64,000 bases of DNA from Fen-1077 sp050014355 (GCA_050014355.1 JBEKDL010000004.1:23000-86999); one strand, 5' to 3'; counted from the first letter of the stretch, positions 1 to 9,168 are shown. Notes: generated from the sequence alone by a model not told the origin. Translations and numbers: made by a program.

Positions 1-1
1 C

Positions 2-220
2 GTCCTTGTCAATGAAGGTAAAATAACGCGTAACGCCAAGGTCAGGGTGCGCCGTGGGAAAGAAATTATCGCCGACTCAACGGTAGCCAGCCTGAAACGC
101 TTTAAGGACGACGTTAAAGAAGTGGCGGCCGGTTTCGAGTGCGGCATCGGTATTCAGGACGTCAACGATTTCCGCATCGGCGATATCCTGGAATTTTATA
201 GAATAGAAAAATCAGGATAA
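2..220 (+). CDS. infB: Translation initiation factor IF-2, C-terminal end (partial)
   Basis: The last 72 codons of a gene that begins before the window. The reading frame starts at base 2 and ends at TAA 218-220. The translated tail contains [19 protein letters not shown] followed by [19 protein letters not shown], which is the typical domain-IV beta-barrel ending of IF-2, the GTPase that delivers initiator tRNA to the ribosome. It lies 21 bases upstream of rbfA, the usual infB-rbfA-truB neighbourhood. The identification rests on this tail and the gene order only. Confidence 0.9.
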   Translation, partial: VLVNEGKITRNAKVRVRRGKEIIADSTVASLKRFKDDVKEVAAGFECGIGIQDVNDFRIGDILEFYRIEKSG

Positions 221-241
221 CGGCCTTACACGGGCCCGTAT

Positions 242-595
242 ATGTCATATCGTATCGAGCGCGTCAATACACTTATGCAGCGGGAAATCAGTGAGCTGAT
301 CCAGCGCCAGCTTAGAGACCCGCGACTGGATGAGTTTATTTCCGTGACCGAGGTCAGCGTTTCCCCCGACCTTAGGTTCGCTCAAGTCTATATCAGCAGC
401 ATGGGCGGCCAGCAAAAGGAGCACCAGATATTGGCTGCGCTTAACTCGGCATCCGGTTTCCTGCGCTCGGAGCTGGCTAAAAACGTGAGATTGCGCCGTA
501 TGCCGGAGCTGCACTTTCACTGGGACAACTCCATCGAAAAGGGCGACCGCGTGCTGCGGCTCATTGATGAAGTGACGCACCAGGAAAATCCTTAA
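242..595 (+). CDS. rbfA: Ribosome-binding factor A
   Basis: A 117-residue protein of usual RbfA length, needed for late maturation of the 30S subunit and 16S rRNA 5'-end processing. It begins with the family hallmark YRIERVNTLMQREISELIQ and continues with an RDPR...FISVTEVSVSPDLRFAQVYIS segment, followed by the single KH-like fold. It directly follows infB and lies upstream of truB, which is the classical order. The ATG at 242 is the only sensible start. No strong Shine-Dalgarno sequence is seen, so translational coupling to infB is likely. I see nothing unusual. Confidence 0.95.
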   Translation: MSYRIERVNTLMQREISELIQRQLRDPRLDEFISVTEVSVSPDLRFAQVYISSMGGQQKEHQILAALNSASGFLRSELAKNVRLRRMPELHFHWDNSIEKGDRVLRLIDEVTHQENP

Positions 596-629
596 TTATT
601 TTTATACCCTCCGGTCAAAGGAGCCGCGC

Positions 630-1808
630 ATGAAATTTTCGCCGCTGTTATATAAAATCCCGGATTACCCTTTCCGCAAAGTCGGCAGGATTTCCCGGGA
701 GGCCGAACAGCGTAATGGGGTGCGCGTTATCAACGCCCGTATCGGTATCCCCGATGTCGAAGCCCCGAAAGCTATCAAGGAAGCCCTGGCGAAGTATGTC
801 CTCGCGGATAAGTCCACTTTCGGCTACCCCTGCGATGTGCATCCGGAACGCGGTATCCCTGAACTCATCGAGGCCATTATCGAAGACTATCGCGTGAAAC
901 ACGCCGTTAACCTCCGCCCGGAAAATATCATGGTCACCAGCTGGGCTAAAGAAGTACTGTACGATATGGCCTACCTGTTTGAGCCGGGAACGGTATTTAT
1001 CCCCGACCCCGTTTATCCCGTTTATGAAGCCGCGACGGTGCTCTCCAATCACCGGCCGGTAAGAGTGGCGACCTCGTCGGCCACCGGCTGGCTGCCCGAA
1101 TTTAATTTCTCCAAAAAAAGCGAAAAACCCGTGGCGTTTTATTTTTGCGACCCCAATAACCCCACCGGCGCGGTGGCCGGGCACGATTATTATGTCAATC
1201 TATTGAAAAAGATGAAAGAGTCCGATGTCACGGGCATTTTCGATAAAGCCTACAAGGACTATGTTTTCGATATTAAAACAAAGCCATTTTCCATCACCCA
1301 GATTCCCGAAATCATGGAACGCGGGTACGAGATTGTTTCCCTCTCCAAGCACTACAACTTCGTCGGCATCGGGCTGGCCTGGATTGTCAGCAGCGAAGCC
1401 AACATCGACCGGTGGCTTAAGGCCTCCAGCCAGCACCGCCAGGGCGTGGAATGGTACAAACAGAAAGCCGGCGTAGAGGCTTTGAAAAATCCGGCAGTCA
1501 AGGCGGAAATGCACGCCTACTTTAAAGAGCTTAAGGAGAGAAGGGACATTTTCGTCAGGGGACTGCAGGAGCTGGGGCTGACGGTGGCCGTGTCTGAAGC
1601 CACGCCGTACCTCTGGATACAGGCCCCGGACGGCTTCGATGATGAAGACTTCGTGCTGAATACTTTGATAAACAAAGCGCACGTGGCCTTTATGCCGGGT
1701 TCATACTTCGGGGCCAGCGGTAAAGGCTATATGCGGGCGACCCTGTTCCTCTCCCGGAGTGAAATCGAAGAAGCGCTGGAGCGCATACGGAAAGTAAAAA
1801 CGTGGTGA
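630..1808 (+). CDS. PLP-dependent class I/II aminotransferase (LL-DAP/aspartate type)
   Basis: A 392-residue fold-type I aminotransferase. It shows the substrate-site segment FYFCDPNNPTGA (about residues 171-182), a DKAYKDY strand, and the PLP-lysine motif SLSKHYNFVGIGLAW (about 238-252). The N-terminus (PLLYKIPDYPFRKVGRI) and the IGIPD motif resemble LL-diaminopimelate and alanine/aspartate aminotransferases, so a role in lysine/peptidoglycan or general amino-acid transamination is plausible, but the substrate cannot be read from sequence. The start is well supported by AAAGGAG 8 bases upstream. It sits between rbfA and truB, an arrangement that looks like cotranscription rather than shared function. 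Confidence 0.85.
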   Translation: MKFSPLLYKIPDYPFRKVGRISREAEQRNGVRVINARIGIPDVEAPKAIKEALAKYVLADKSTFGYPCDVHPERGIPELIEAIIEDYRVKHAVNLRPENIMVTSWAKEVLYDMAYLFEPGTVFIPDPVYPVYEAATVLSNHRPVRVATSSATGWLPEFNFSKKSEKPVAFYFCDPNNPTGAVAGHDYYVNLLKKMKESDVTGIFDKAYKDYVFDIKTKPFSITQIPEIMERGYEIVSLSKHYNFVGIGLAWIVSSEANIDRWLKASSQHRQGVEWYKQKAGVEALKNPAVKAEMHAYFKELKERRDIFVRGLQELGLTVAVSEATPYLWIQAPDGFDDEDFVLNTLINKAHVAFMPGSYFGASGKGYMRATLFLSRSEIEEALERIRKVKTW

Positions 1809-1841
1809 AATCACAGCGATGATAGAGCGGCGGATGAGGAC

Positions 1842-2735
1842 TTGGACGGCATACTGAACATTGATAAGCCCGCGGGCAACACATCCTACGGCGTTATCGC
1901 CAGGATAAAGCGCCTCACTGGCGAGAAGCGCGTGGGACACGCCGGCACGCTCGACCCTGACGCCACAGGAGTCCTCCCCGTCTGCCTCGGCAAGGCCACG
2001 CGCGTTGTCCAGTACCTGACCGACGCCACTAAAACCTACCTGGCCGTTATCGAGCTGGGGACTGCCACCGATACTTACGACGCCGCCGGGAATATTATCC
2101 AGCGCGGCGACCCTTCAGGCATCGACCGCAATCGCCTGGAGTCAGCCCTTAACCGGTTCAGGGGCACCATTTCCCAGACCCCTCCCATGTACAGCGCCCT
2201 GAAGCACCAGGGGCAGCCCCTCTATAAGCTGGCGCGCGCCGGCATCAGCGTGGAGCGTAAAAGCCGCACGGTCACCATTCACCAACTGGTAATAACCGAC
2301 TGGCAACCCCCGATTATCACTTTAAAAATCGAATGCAGCAAGGGTACTTATATCCGTTCGCTAGCTCACGACCTCGGGCAGGCGCTCGGCTGCGGCGCTT
2401 ACCTTAAAAACCTCAAGCGAACAAGGTGCGGGATTTTCGATATCAAAGAAGCTATCTCATTATCGCGACTGGAAGAAGCCTGCCGCGATGGCAATCTGGA
2501 GAACTTTTTGCTCCCCATCGATTATGCTCTCCGGGACTTCCGCGCCGTGGTTATCGATGAGGCGGCGGAAAAAGCCATGAAGCAGGGCAACACCCTGGCG
2601 CTAAAGCAAGTTGATATGAAGTCCAATACGAAAGTGTGTCTCTGCCGCGCTTATGCGCCAGACGGGCGTTTCCTGGGTCTGCTCCGTTATATTCCCGATA
2701 GCGGCCGGTGGCAGCCGGAAAAGGTGCTTGTTTAG
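1842..2735 (+). CDS. truB: tRNA pseudouridine-55 synthase
   Basis: A 297-residue TruB, which makes pseudouridine 55 in the T-loop of tRNAs. The N-terminus MDGILNIDKPAGNTSYGV and the catalytic motif GHAGTLDPDATGVLP are present, with the family catalytic aspartate at residue 38. The middle IECSKGTYIRSLAHDLG motif is also present, and a C-terminal PUA-like part follows. The start is TTG 1842; no ATG or GTG is available in frame after the TGA at 1806. A GAGGA lies unusually close (one base) to it, so initiation is probably weak or coupled. Fits infB-rbfA-truB organisation. Confidence 0.93.
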   Translation: MDGILNIDKPAGNTSYGVIARIKRLTGEKRVGHAGTLDPDATGVLPVCLGKATRVVQYLTDATKTYLAVIELGTATDTYDAAGNIIQRGDPSGIDRNRLESALNRFRGTISQTPPMYSALKHQGQPLYKLARAGISVERKSRTVTIHQLVITDWQPPIITLKIECSKGTYIRSLAHDLGQALGCGAYLKNLKRTRCGIFDIKEAISLSRLEEACRDGNLENFLLPIDYALRDFRAVVIDEAAEKAMKQGNTLALKQVDMKSNTKVCLCRAYAPDGRFLGLLRYIPDSGRWQPEKVLV

Positions 2736-2753
2736 GGCGCTTTAAGCCAACCT

Positions 2754-2781
2754 TTTACGTCCGTCTGCGTTGTACTATAAT
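2754..2781 (+). promoter_or_regulatory. Probable sigma-70-type promoter of the 2821 gene
   Basis: TTTACG (2754-2759), a 16-base spacer and a perfect TATAAT (2776-2781) precede the small helical protein gene. A direct repeat of TTGTTAATT follows in the leader, then the strong ribosome-binding site GAGGGGG before ATG 2821. Confidence 0.55.
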
Positions 2782-2820
2782 AGAAGATATTGTTAATTTG
2801 TTAATTTAGAGGGGGTAAAT

Positions 2821-3039
2821 ATGGCGGGAAAAATAGAAGCTAAACACGATATTTTCAGCAAACCTCTTCCGGAGCTCCTGGATGAGCTTGATAAAGCGGC
2901 CGCCGACGCGCGTAAAGCCGCGGACGAAGCGAGAGCCGCCGGCGAAAGGGCCGCCAATGATGTCATGAAAAAGCTGCGGAAGCTGTTCATGGCTATGGCC
3001 AAAGATATCACCGAAGAGCTCGGCGATAACAAGAAATAG
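2821..3039 (+). CDS. Small alanine-rich helical protein, unknown function
   Basis: A 72-residue protein with its own promoter and a strong ribosome-binding site (GAGGGGG, 6 bases before ATG). The composition is Ala/Lys/Asp/Glu-rich, with heptad-like spacing between about residues 15 and 50 (LLDELDKAAADARKAADEAR), suggesting one long amphipathic helix or a coiled coil. There is no signal peptide or membrane segment. A reverse-strand frame over the same DNA is a serine-rich shadow. I do not recognise a family. The strong expression signals make it a real gene. Confidence 0.65.
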   Translation: MAGKIEAKHDIFSKPLPELLDELDKAAADARKAADEARAAGERAANDVMKKLRKLFMAMAKDITEELGDNKK

Positions 3040-3052
3040 CCGGTGGGTCCGC

Positions 3053-3577
3053 CTACCTGACAGCCGAAAAATTATATAATTTGCCTTTCCGGGATAAGCG
3101 GAAAAGTCCCGCGCCGGTAATTCTTGATATGATGTCTTGTTCCTCCAGGTGATGGTCGGAGACCGATAAAATCCCGTCCGGTTTCAGTACACGGCGCAAT
3201 TCCGCCAGGACCGCACCCGGATTTTTCAGGTGGTGGAGGACGTCGTAAAGTAAAGCCACATCGATACTGCCGTCCGGCAGGCCCGTGGCGCCATCGGACA
3301 GGACTGTTTCAACGTTGAGCTTGTGCCTGGCCGCCAGCGATTTCACGGTCAATATCGCCGCCGGATTGACATCCAGAGCATAAATTTTCCCTGACGCGCC
3401 TATCAATTTAGCTACCGGCAGGATATAGCCGCCGGGCCCGCAGCCGAAGTCCAGCACCTGAAATCCCGGCCGGATGCCCACTTCCTTTAAAATCTTGCCG
3501 CGCGGCCGGAAAAAATCACGTAATTTGAACTGGAAAGACATAAGTTTAAAGCTAAATCCGGACTGCGGTCTTTCCAT
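3053..3577 (-). CDS. Class I SAM-dependent methyltransferase
   Basis: A 174-residue methyltransferase of the UbiE/Methyltransf_11 kind. Motif I, VLDFGCGPGGY (about residues 42-52), binds S-adenosylmethionine. It is followed by an acidic loop at the end of strand 2 (ALDVNP) and by the post-motifs DVALLYDVLHHLKNP and ELRRVLKPDGILSVSDHH. The protein is shorter than ubiquinone/menaquinone methyltransferases, so the substrate is unknown. The start ATG has a strong GGGAGGA site just upstream. It lies 17 bases downstream of dnaE on the same strand and may be cotranscribed with it. Confidence 0.85.
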   Translation of the reverse strand: MERPQSGFSFKLMSFQFKLRDFFRPRGKILKEVGIRPGFQVLDFGCGPGGYILPVAKLIGASGKIYALDVNPAAILTVKSLAARHKLNVETVLSDGATGLPDGSIDVALLYDVLHHLKNPGAVLAELRRVLKPDGILSVSDHHLEEQDIISRITGAGLFRLSRKGKLYNFSAVR

Positions 3578-3594
3578 GATAAGTCCTCCCTTTA

Positions 3595-6500
3595 CTAAAC
3601 GGCTTCTTCCACCTTGAAACCATCTTCGCCCACCAGCCCGGCCAGCTGTTTTTTCAGCTCCGGGCCATAATTAGTCTGTACGTTGGGCAGCTTCAGGGGG
3701 ATAGGGGCGCCGCCGTTCAGGACGTTCAACTGGACTTCATCACGGCCGGGACAGGTTTTTAGCGCGGCGATGATTTTTTCAAAGCGGACGATGTCCCCCT
3801 CTTTATCCGCCGTTTGCGTGATGTTAATTATCAGACGATTTCTTTTTGCGGGCCCTTTTCCTGTCTGCGCGGAAGGCTCCGGCGCTCTAGGCGCGGGCGA
3901 GGGAACCGTCCCCTTTTCTTCCTCCGGCGGTTGGTAGAGGCGCACGTTATCGCAGCTTATCTGCGCCTGCTCGTCCCGCACCCTGACCTTGCCCTGCACC
4001 ACGATTTCGTTGCCTTCCTGCCACAGCTCTTCCGTCTCGGAATAGACCTTGGGCCAGACCATGACCTCGATTTGCCCGCTGAAATCCTCCAGGACGGCGC
4101 TGGCGAAAGACCGTCCGTCCTTGGTGAGCAGATAGCGCGCCGAGATAATCCGGCCGGCCATGACCACGGCCTGTCCGTCCAGCTCTTCATCAACCTCATC
4201 GATAAATTTGGTGTCCGGGTTCTTCCCGCTGAACACCGGGCTAAACGGTTTCTCGGAAAAGCTCACCCCCATCAGCTCCTTTTCCCAGAACGCTTTTTCC
4301 CGGTCAGAGGTATCGGCCGGGGACATCTCCAGCTGCGGCAAAGGCACCGGAGCTGTATCTCCGAAAAGGTCGAACATGGTGGACTGCCCTGTCTCGCGTA
4401 ATTTCTGCTCCCTCTGCGCCAGCGAAAGTATGTGCTCGACACTGTTGAGCAGCGTCCCGCGCTTCCCCAGCGTATCCATGACGCCCGCCTTTATGAGGCT
4501 CTCCATAACGCGCCGGTTGACGGCGCGGAGGTCGCAGCGTCGGCACAGGTCTTCAATCGATTTGAATGTTCCGTTCTTAATGCGCTCGGCGATAACCGGC
4601 TCGATAGCGCCGGTGCCGACGTTCTTGATTGCCCCCAGCGCATAGCGGATGGACGGACTTCCATCGCTATCTTCGATAGAGAACTCTATCTGGCTGCGGT
4701 TGATATCCGGCGGCAGGACGGTGATGTCGAGGCGGCGGCACTCGGCGACCGCACTGGCGATTTTCTCCAGCTCCCCGGCATGGATGGTCAGGAAAGCGGT
4801 GATGTACGCCGCGGGGTAGTTCGCTTTCAGATAGGCGGTCTGGTAGGCGATGAGGGCATAGCTGAAGGCGTGCGCCTTGTTAAAAGCGTAACCGGCGAAC
4901 GGCTCGATGAGCGAGAAGACTGCCTCGGCGACCTCGGCAGTGAACTCTTTTTTCTTCGCGCCTGCCATGAAGCTGCGCTTTTCCTTCTTCACCACCTCGG
5001 GAATCTTCTTGCCCATGGCCTTGCGGAAAATATCCGCCTGCCCGAGGCTGTAACCGGCCAGCGCCTGGACGATGTAGAGCACCTGCTCCTGGTAAACGAT
5101 GACGCCGTAGGTCTCTTTGAGGATGCTCTCCAGCGCCAGGTGAGGGTACACTATGGGTTTGAGGCCGTGCTTGGCCGCGATGAAGGTAGGGACATGTTCC
5201 ATGGGGCCGGGGCGGTAAAGCGCCACCATGGCCGCGATATCGCCGAAGTTAGTGGGTTTAAGCTCCTTGATGTAGCGGCGCATGCCGCCGCCTTCCAGCT
5301 GGAAGACGCCCGCCGTTTCCCCGGAAGAAAGCAGGCGGAAGGTTTTAGCATCATCCATCGGTAATTTGTACAGGTCGATGTCGAGGCCGTGCTTTTGCTG
5401 TATTATCTCTTTCGCTTTACCCAGGATGGTCAGGTTGGCCAGCCCGAGGAAGTCCATTTTCAACAGGCCGATGCGGGCGATATCGTTCATAGAAAACTGG
5501 GTCATCACGGCTTCTGCACTGTCTACCCTGGCGCCGCGCTGCAGGGAGACATATTTCGTCAGCGGTTCTTTAGAAATGACGACGCCGGCGGCGTGAGTGC
5601 TGGCGTGGCGCGATATGCCTTCCACCCGCCGCGCCGAATTTACCAGGTTGCGCACGATTTCATCGCTCTGGTAGATGTTCTTCAGCTCCTGGTTCTCGTC
5701 CATGGCCCGCGCCAGTGTCATGTTGGGCATGCCGGGCACCAGCCTGGCCACGCGGTCAACGTCACCGTAGGGCATGCCGAGGGCCCTACCAACGTCCCGG
5801 ATAGCCGCCCGGGCGCCCAGCGTACCGAAAGTGATTATCTGCGCCACGTGGTCCTGGCCGTATTTCTGGGAGACATAGGCAATCACTTCATCGCGGCGGT
5901 CATCCTGGAAGTCCATGTCCACATCGGGCATTTCCTTGCGCTCGATATTCAGAAAGCGCTCGAAAATCATGCCGTGTTCGAGGGGGTCGAGGGGGGTTAT
6001 GCCGAGGCAGTGCAGAACGATGCTCGAAGCGGCGCTGCCCCTGACGCCATAGAGAATGTTCTGTTTTTTAGTGAACGAGATAATGTCCCACACGACCAGA
6101 ATGTAGTTGGCGAACTGGGTAGTTTTGATGACGTCCAGTTCGTATTCCAGGCGCCTGGTTATCTCCGGGGTAGGGTCGGGATAATACTGTTTCAGGTTCT
6201 GGTAACAAAGCTCCGAAAGGTACTGGTCGGGCGTCTTATTCGCGGGTATTCCTATTTCCGGCAGGTGCAGCCGCCCGAACTCTAAATCGAGATTGCATTT
6301 CTCCGCGATTTTTTCGGTGTTTTCCAGCGCCTCGGGGATATCCTGGTAAAGCTCCGCCATCTCCTGCGGGCTCTTCAGGTAAAAGAAATCTCCCGGCATT
6401 TTCATGCGCTTCTCATCATGGACGGTAGTGTTGGTGCCGATGCACAGCAGCAAATCGTGGGCGGAGGCGTCTTCGCGGTTGACGTAATGGGTATCGTTGG

Positions 6501-7095
6501 TAGCCACCAGCGGGATATCCAGCTCGCGGCTCATCTGAATCAGCGAGTTGTTGACGATTTCCGCCTCCGGCACGGGATGCCGCATCACTTCCAGGTAAAA
6601 ATCGCCGAAGGTCCGCTGGTACCAGAGCGCCGCCTGCCTGGCCTCATCATAGCGCCGCCCGAGGATGAGGTACTGGACTTCCCCGGAAAAGCAGGCGCTT
6701 AGCGCGATGAGTCCTTCTTTATATTGCGCCAATAGCTCTTTATCCACCCTCGGACGGTAGTAAAAACCTTCGAGGTGGGCTCTGGTGGTAAGCTGGATGA
6801 GGTTCTGGTAGCCGATATTGTTTTTGGCCAGCAATATCAGGTGGTAGTTGCTTTTATCGCCGGCATTGCGACTCTGGTGGCCGCCCGGGGCGATATAAAT
6901 CTCGCAGCCGATGATAGGCTTTAGACCGGCTTCTTTGGCCGCCTGGTAAAACTCGATAACGCCGTACATGACGCCGTGGTCGGTAATGGCCAGGCTCTGC
7001 ATGCCCAGTTCCTTCGCTTTGGCCACGAGCTGCGGGATGCGGCACATCCCATCGAGCAGGCTGTATTCGGTATGGACGTGGAGGTGGGTAAACAT
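3595..7095 (-). CDS. dnaE: DNA polymerase III alpha subunit
   Basis: A 1166-residue replicative polymerase of the DnaE1 type. The N-terminal PHP domain opens with FTHLHVHTEYSLLDGMC. The palm carries the catalytic triad motif PDVDMDFQDDRRDE. Then come the thumb/fingers (GVFQLEGGGMRRYIKEL, ALYRPGPM), a helix-hairpin-helix region, and a C-terminal OB fold (QAVVMAGRIISARYLLTKDG). I place the start at ATG 7093-7095 rather than 21 codons earlier, because the earlier residues do not belong to the family and a promoter -10 box sits directly before this ATG. The gene would then be nearly leaderless. A Pro/Glu-rich linker precedes the last about 80 residues. Confidence 0.95.
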   Translation of the reverse strand: MFTHLHVHTEYSLLDGMCRIPQLVAKAKELGMQSLAITDHGVMYGVIEFYQAAKEAGLKPIIGCEIYIAPGGHQSRNAGDKSNYHLILLAKNNIGYQNLIQLTTRAHLEGFYYRPRVDKELLAQYKEGLIALSACFSGEVQYLILGRRYDEARQAALWYQRTFGDFYLEVMRHPVPEAEIVNNSLIQMSRELDIPLVATNDTHYVNREDASAHDLLLCIGTNTTVHDEKRMKMPGDFFYLKSPQEMAELYQDIPEALENTEKIAEKCNLDLEFGRLHLPEIGIPANKTPDQYLSELCYQNLKQYYPDPTPEITRRLEYELDVIKTTQFANYILVVWDIISFTKKQNILYGVRGSAASSIVLHCLGITPLDPLEHGMIFERFLNIERKEMPDVDMDFQDDRRDEVIAYVSQKYGQDHVAQIITFGTLGARAAIRDVGRALGMPYGDVDRVARLVPGMPNMTLARAMDENQELKNIYQSDEIVRNLVNSARRVEGISRHASTHAAGVVISKEPLTKYVSLQRGARVDSAEAVMTQFSMNDIARIGLLKMDFLGLANLTILGKAKEIIQQKHGLDIDLYKLPMDDAKTFRLLSSGETAGVFQLEGGGMRRYIKELKPTNFGDIAAMVALYRPGPMEHVPTFIAAKHGLKPIVYPHLALESILKETYGVIVYQEQVLYIVQALAGYSLGQADIFRKAMGKKIPEVVKKEKRSFMAGAKKKEFTAEVAEAVFSLIEPFAGYAFNKAHAFSYALIAYQTAYLKANYPAAYITAFLTIHAGELEKIASAVAECRRLDITVLPPDINRSQIEFSIEDSDGSPSIRYALGAIKNVGTGAIEPVIAERIKNGTFKSIEDLCRRCDLRAVNRRVMESLIKAGVMDTLGKRGTLLNSVEHILSLAQREQKLRETGQSTMFDLFGDTAPVPLPQLEMSPADTSDREKAFWEKELMGVSFSEKPFSPVFSGKNPDTKFIDEVDEELDGQAVVMAGRIISARYLLTKDGRSFASAVLEDFSGQIEVMVWPKVYSETEELWQEGNEIVVQGKVRVRDEQAQISCDNVRLYQPPEEEKGTVPSPAPRAPEPSAQTGKGPAKRNRLIINITQTADKEGDIVRFEKIIAALKTCPGRDEVQLNVLNGGAPIPLKLPNVQTNYGPELKKQLAGLVGEDGFKVEEAV

Positions 7096-7102
7096 CTGGA
7101 TA

Positions 7103-7111
7103 ATTATAACA
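7103..7111 (-). promoter_or_regulatory. Extended -10 promoter of dnaE giving a near-leaderless mRNA
   Basis: Read on the minus strand this is TGTTATAAT: a perfect TATAAT with an extended TG. Only 7 bases separate it from the dnaE ATG, so transcription should start at or one base before the start codon. No convincing -35 box or Shine-Dalgarno sequence is seen. Confidence 0.55.
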
Positions 7112-7179
7112 TAAGCCCGGTTGGCCAGAGTATTATTTTCGCCATCAATAATGTACAATTTAAATAGACCGGAATACCC

Positions 7180-7866
7180 ATGAACATCATCAAGACCGCA
7201 GCCTACTGGCTGTTTATCCTTTGCCTGCCAGTCCTGCTGATAACTACGAGCGTAAAAATCGCGGCCAACAGCTCGGAGCTGTACCGCTATGGTTTTAACA
7301 AATACGACATCAGCCAGGTAACGGGACTATCCCCGGCGGAACTGGATAAGGTCACAACCGGGCTGATATCGTATTTCAACTCAAACCAGGAATACATCGA
7401 CCTGACGGTAATTAAAGACGGTAAACCATTCACGCTTTTTAACGAACGCGAGGCCGGCCATCTGAAGGACGTCAAAGGCCTGTTCCGGCTGGTCTGGTGG
7501 CTGCTGCTGGGCACCTTGATTTACTCCGTTATCTACGCCGCTCTGAACTATACTGTCTGGAAAGACCGGCGGCGGGTGGCGTGGGCGCTTATCGGCGGGA
7601 GCGGCCTGACTATCGCGCTGGTGATAGGCCTGGGTCTGATGATTTCACTGAATTTCGACCAGTTCTTTTACGATTTCCACCTTATCAGTTTCGCCAACAA
7701 CCTGTGGCAGCTCGACCCGTCTACGGACTATCTCATCATGCTTTTCCCGCAGGGTTTCTGGTATGATGCGGCGCTTTTCTGCACCCTGGGCACCGCGGCG
7801 CTGGCGCTTTTCCTGGGAGGCACGGGCTGGTGGCGGTTGAGAAAAGAAAAACCGGTTAAAGTGTGA
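7180..7866 (+). CDS. DUF1461/TIGR01906-type integral membrane protein
   Basis: A 228-residue protein with about five hydrophobic segments: residues 7-28, a pair around 105-125 and 135-155, then about 165-185 and 195-215. An extracytoplasmic loop between the first two holds NSSELYRYGFNKYDIS and LFNEREAGHLKDVK, segments typical of the TIGR01906/DUF1461 membrane family, whose function is unknown. It is transcribed divergently from dnaE with an 84-base gap. The gene downstream (7882-8967) is convergent. I infer only that it is a cytoplasmic-membrane protein. Confidence 0.75.
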   Translation: MNIIKTAAYWLFILCLPVLLITTSVKIAANSSELYRYGFNKYDISQVTGLSPAELDKVTTGLISYFNSNQEYIDLTVIKDGKPFTLFNEREAGHLKDVKGLFRLVWWLLLGTLIYSVIYAALNYTVWKDRRRVAWALIGGSGLTIALVIGLGLMISLNFDQFFYDFHLISFANNLWQLDPSTDYLIMLFPQGFWYDAALFCTLGTAALALFLGGTGWWRLRKEKPVKV

Positions 7867-7881
7867 GGTATGAATCATCAC

Positions 7882-8967
7882 CTAAGCCTCGGCTGCTTTC
7901 TTCTTAAAAACGAACGAAATCACGATTAAGACCGCTCCGACCGCGAGCACCGCGATACTGAAAGCCAGCATTTTGCCGGTGACATCGCGATAGAGCGCAT
8001 CAAGCCACGGCCCCAGGGAAGGTACTTTTTGCGGCAACGCATTCAGAAGCGACTGGGCAGGATTGAAACTCCGCGCCGCCAAAACACCCGCCAGGTCCAG
8101 AGCCCCGAAGATAAACAGGTCAATCCCCAGCGCGCGGCTAGGTTCCTGCACATTGCGGTAAATCAGGAAAATACCCGCCGCCAGAAGCACCATTAAGACG
8201 ATTAACCAGTAATAGGCGCTTTGGAAATAGCCGATATATTTTCTGACCAGCAGCAGGTCGTCCATAGTATTCGCCGGAATGTTGGTCTGGTCGGCCACCA
8301 GATTATCCGGAATTTGCGCGGCATACTGGTTATAGTAATAATCGAAATATGGCCTGACCAGCGTCTCCAGCAAGCCTGAAAGCGCCGGGGCGCTGCCCGT
8401 TGCGGTTATCTGCGCCTGGATTTGCTTAAGATATATATCGACGTAAGATTTCAATTGCGCATCGGACATCAGGGCGAGGTCAGGCGTCAACAGGCTCCGG
8501 TACTGCTGAAAATTTTGAAAGATATAAGGTTCCAGCTGGGTCTGGATATTACCGCGCAGCCAGGAGGTGAGCTGCTTGCTCATTTCCTGCCACAGGCTGT
8601 TTTTGAGGTCGGCTTTTAAAGTGTTCAGCGGTATCTTGATAGCGAGTTTATCAGTCTTGCCCAGGAAAAAGTTATAGCCGGAATCGATACTCTGGTCCGC
8701 CTGCGCTTTAAACCAGGGCTTCTGGTCGTCGATGGCGTTATAGACGGCGTCTTTTAAAAAGTATAGCTCGGCAGGCAAATAATCTTTTATCTGCTGGTCG
8801 GCGATGTCCCGCGCTACAGCCGAGATATCGATTCTATCCACCTGCTGCTTGACGAAACCGGGAGAAAGCAAGGTGCTGTTCAGCATAAAAGCCATACCGA
8901 AAATAGAAAGCGAAAGAAAAAGCAGAAAACCGAGGACGAATGCACCAAAGCCTTTTAAAAAGCCCAT
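7882..8967 (-). CDS. Multi-pass membrane protein with large extracytoplasmic domain, unknown
   Basis: A 361-residue protein starting at MGFLKGFGAF. GGAGG lies 8 bases before this ATG, whereas an upstream in-frame start has none. A hydrophobic helix at about residues 8-28 is followed by about 220 polar residues rich in Gln, Asp and Leu, then three membrane segments near the C-terminus (YYWLIVLMVLLAAGIFLIY, a central one, and AFSIAVLAVGAVLIVISFVF). The topology suggests a surface-exposed sensor or chaperone-like domain. I do not recognise the family. It is convergent with the DUF1461 gene. Confidence 0.6.
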   Translation of the reverse strand: MGFLKGFGAFVLGFLLFLSLSIFGMAFMLNSTLLSPGFVKQQVDRIDISAVARDIADQQIKDYLPAELYFLKDAVYNAIDDQKPWFKAQADQSIDSGYNFFLGKTDKLAIKIPLNTLKADLKNSLWQEMSKQLTSWLRGNIQTQLEPYIFQNFQQYRSLLTPDLALMSDAQLKSYVDIYLKQIQAQITATGSAPALSGLLETLVRPYFDYYYNQYAAQIPDNLVADQTNIPANTMDDLLLVRKYIGYFQSAYYWLIVLMVLLAAGIFLIYRNVQEPSRALGIDLFIFGALDLAGVLAARSFNPAQSLLNALPQKVPSLGPWLDALYRDVTGKMLAFSIAVLAVGAVLIVISFVFKKKAAEA

Positions 8968-9039
8968 GCGGCAGCCTCCATCTAACTCTGGCCAATATTT
9001 TAACATACCAGCGAGGGTAATTTCATTCGCTTCGGGAGG

Positions 9040-9068
9040 TTGACTGTGAGATGGGTATCGAGTAGAAT
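9040..9068 (+). promoter_or_regulatory. Promoter of tRNA-Val
   Basis: TTGACT (9040-9045), a 17-base spacer and TAGAAT (9063-9068) lie just upstream of the tRNA 5' end at 9080, the expected geometry for a short tRNA leader. Confidence 0.65.
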
Positions 9069-9079
9069 TACAATATCCT

Positions 9080-9153
9080 GGGCGGTTAGCTCAGCTGGTT
9101 AGAGCGCCGCGTTGACATCGCGGAGGTCAGTGGTTCAAGTCCGCTACCGCCCA
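9080..9153 (+). tRNA. tRNA-Val (anticodon GAC)
   Basis: The cloverleaf is complete. The acceptor is GGGCGGT 9080-9086 pairing with ACCGCCC 9146-9152. The D stem is GCTC/GAGC, the anticodon stem CCGCG 9107-9111 with CGCGG 9119-9123, and the loop TTGACAT puts anticodon GAC at 9114-9116. A T arm with TTCAAGT is present. The discriminator is A9153 and CCA is not encoded. It reads valine codons GUC/GUU. It has its own promoter and a terminator directly after. Confidence 0.97.
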
Positions 9154-9168
9154 TTTTTAGATTAATTG

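Noticed and set aside
4160..5596. Long plus-strand frames inside dnaE
   Set aside because: They are antisense shadows of the high-GC dnaE gene with no starts or motifs of their own.
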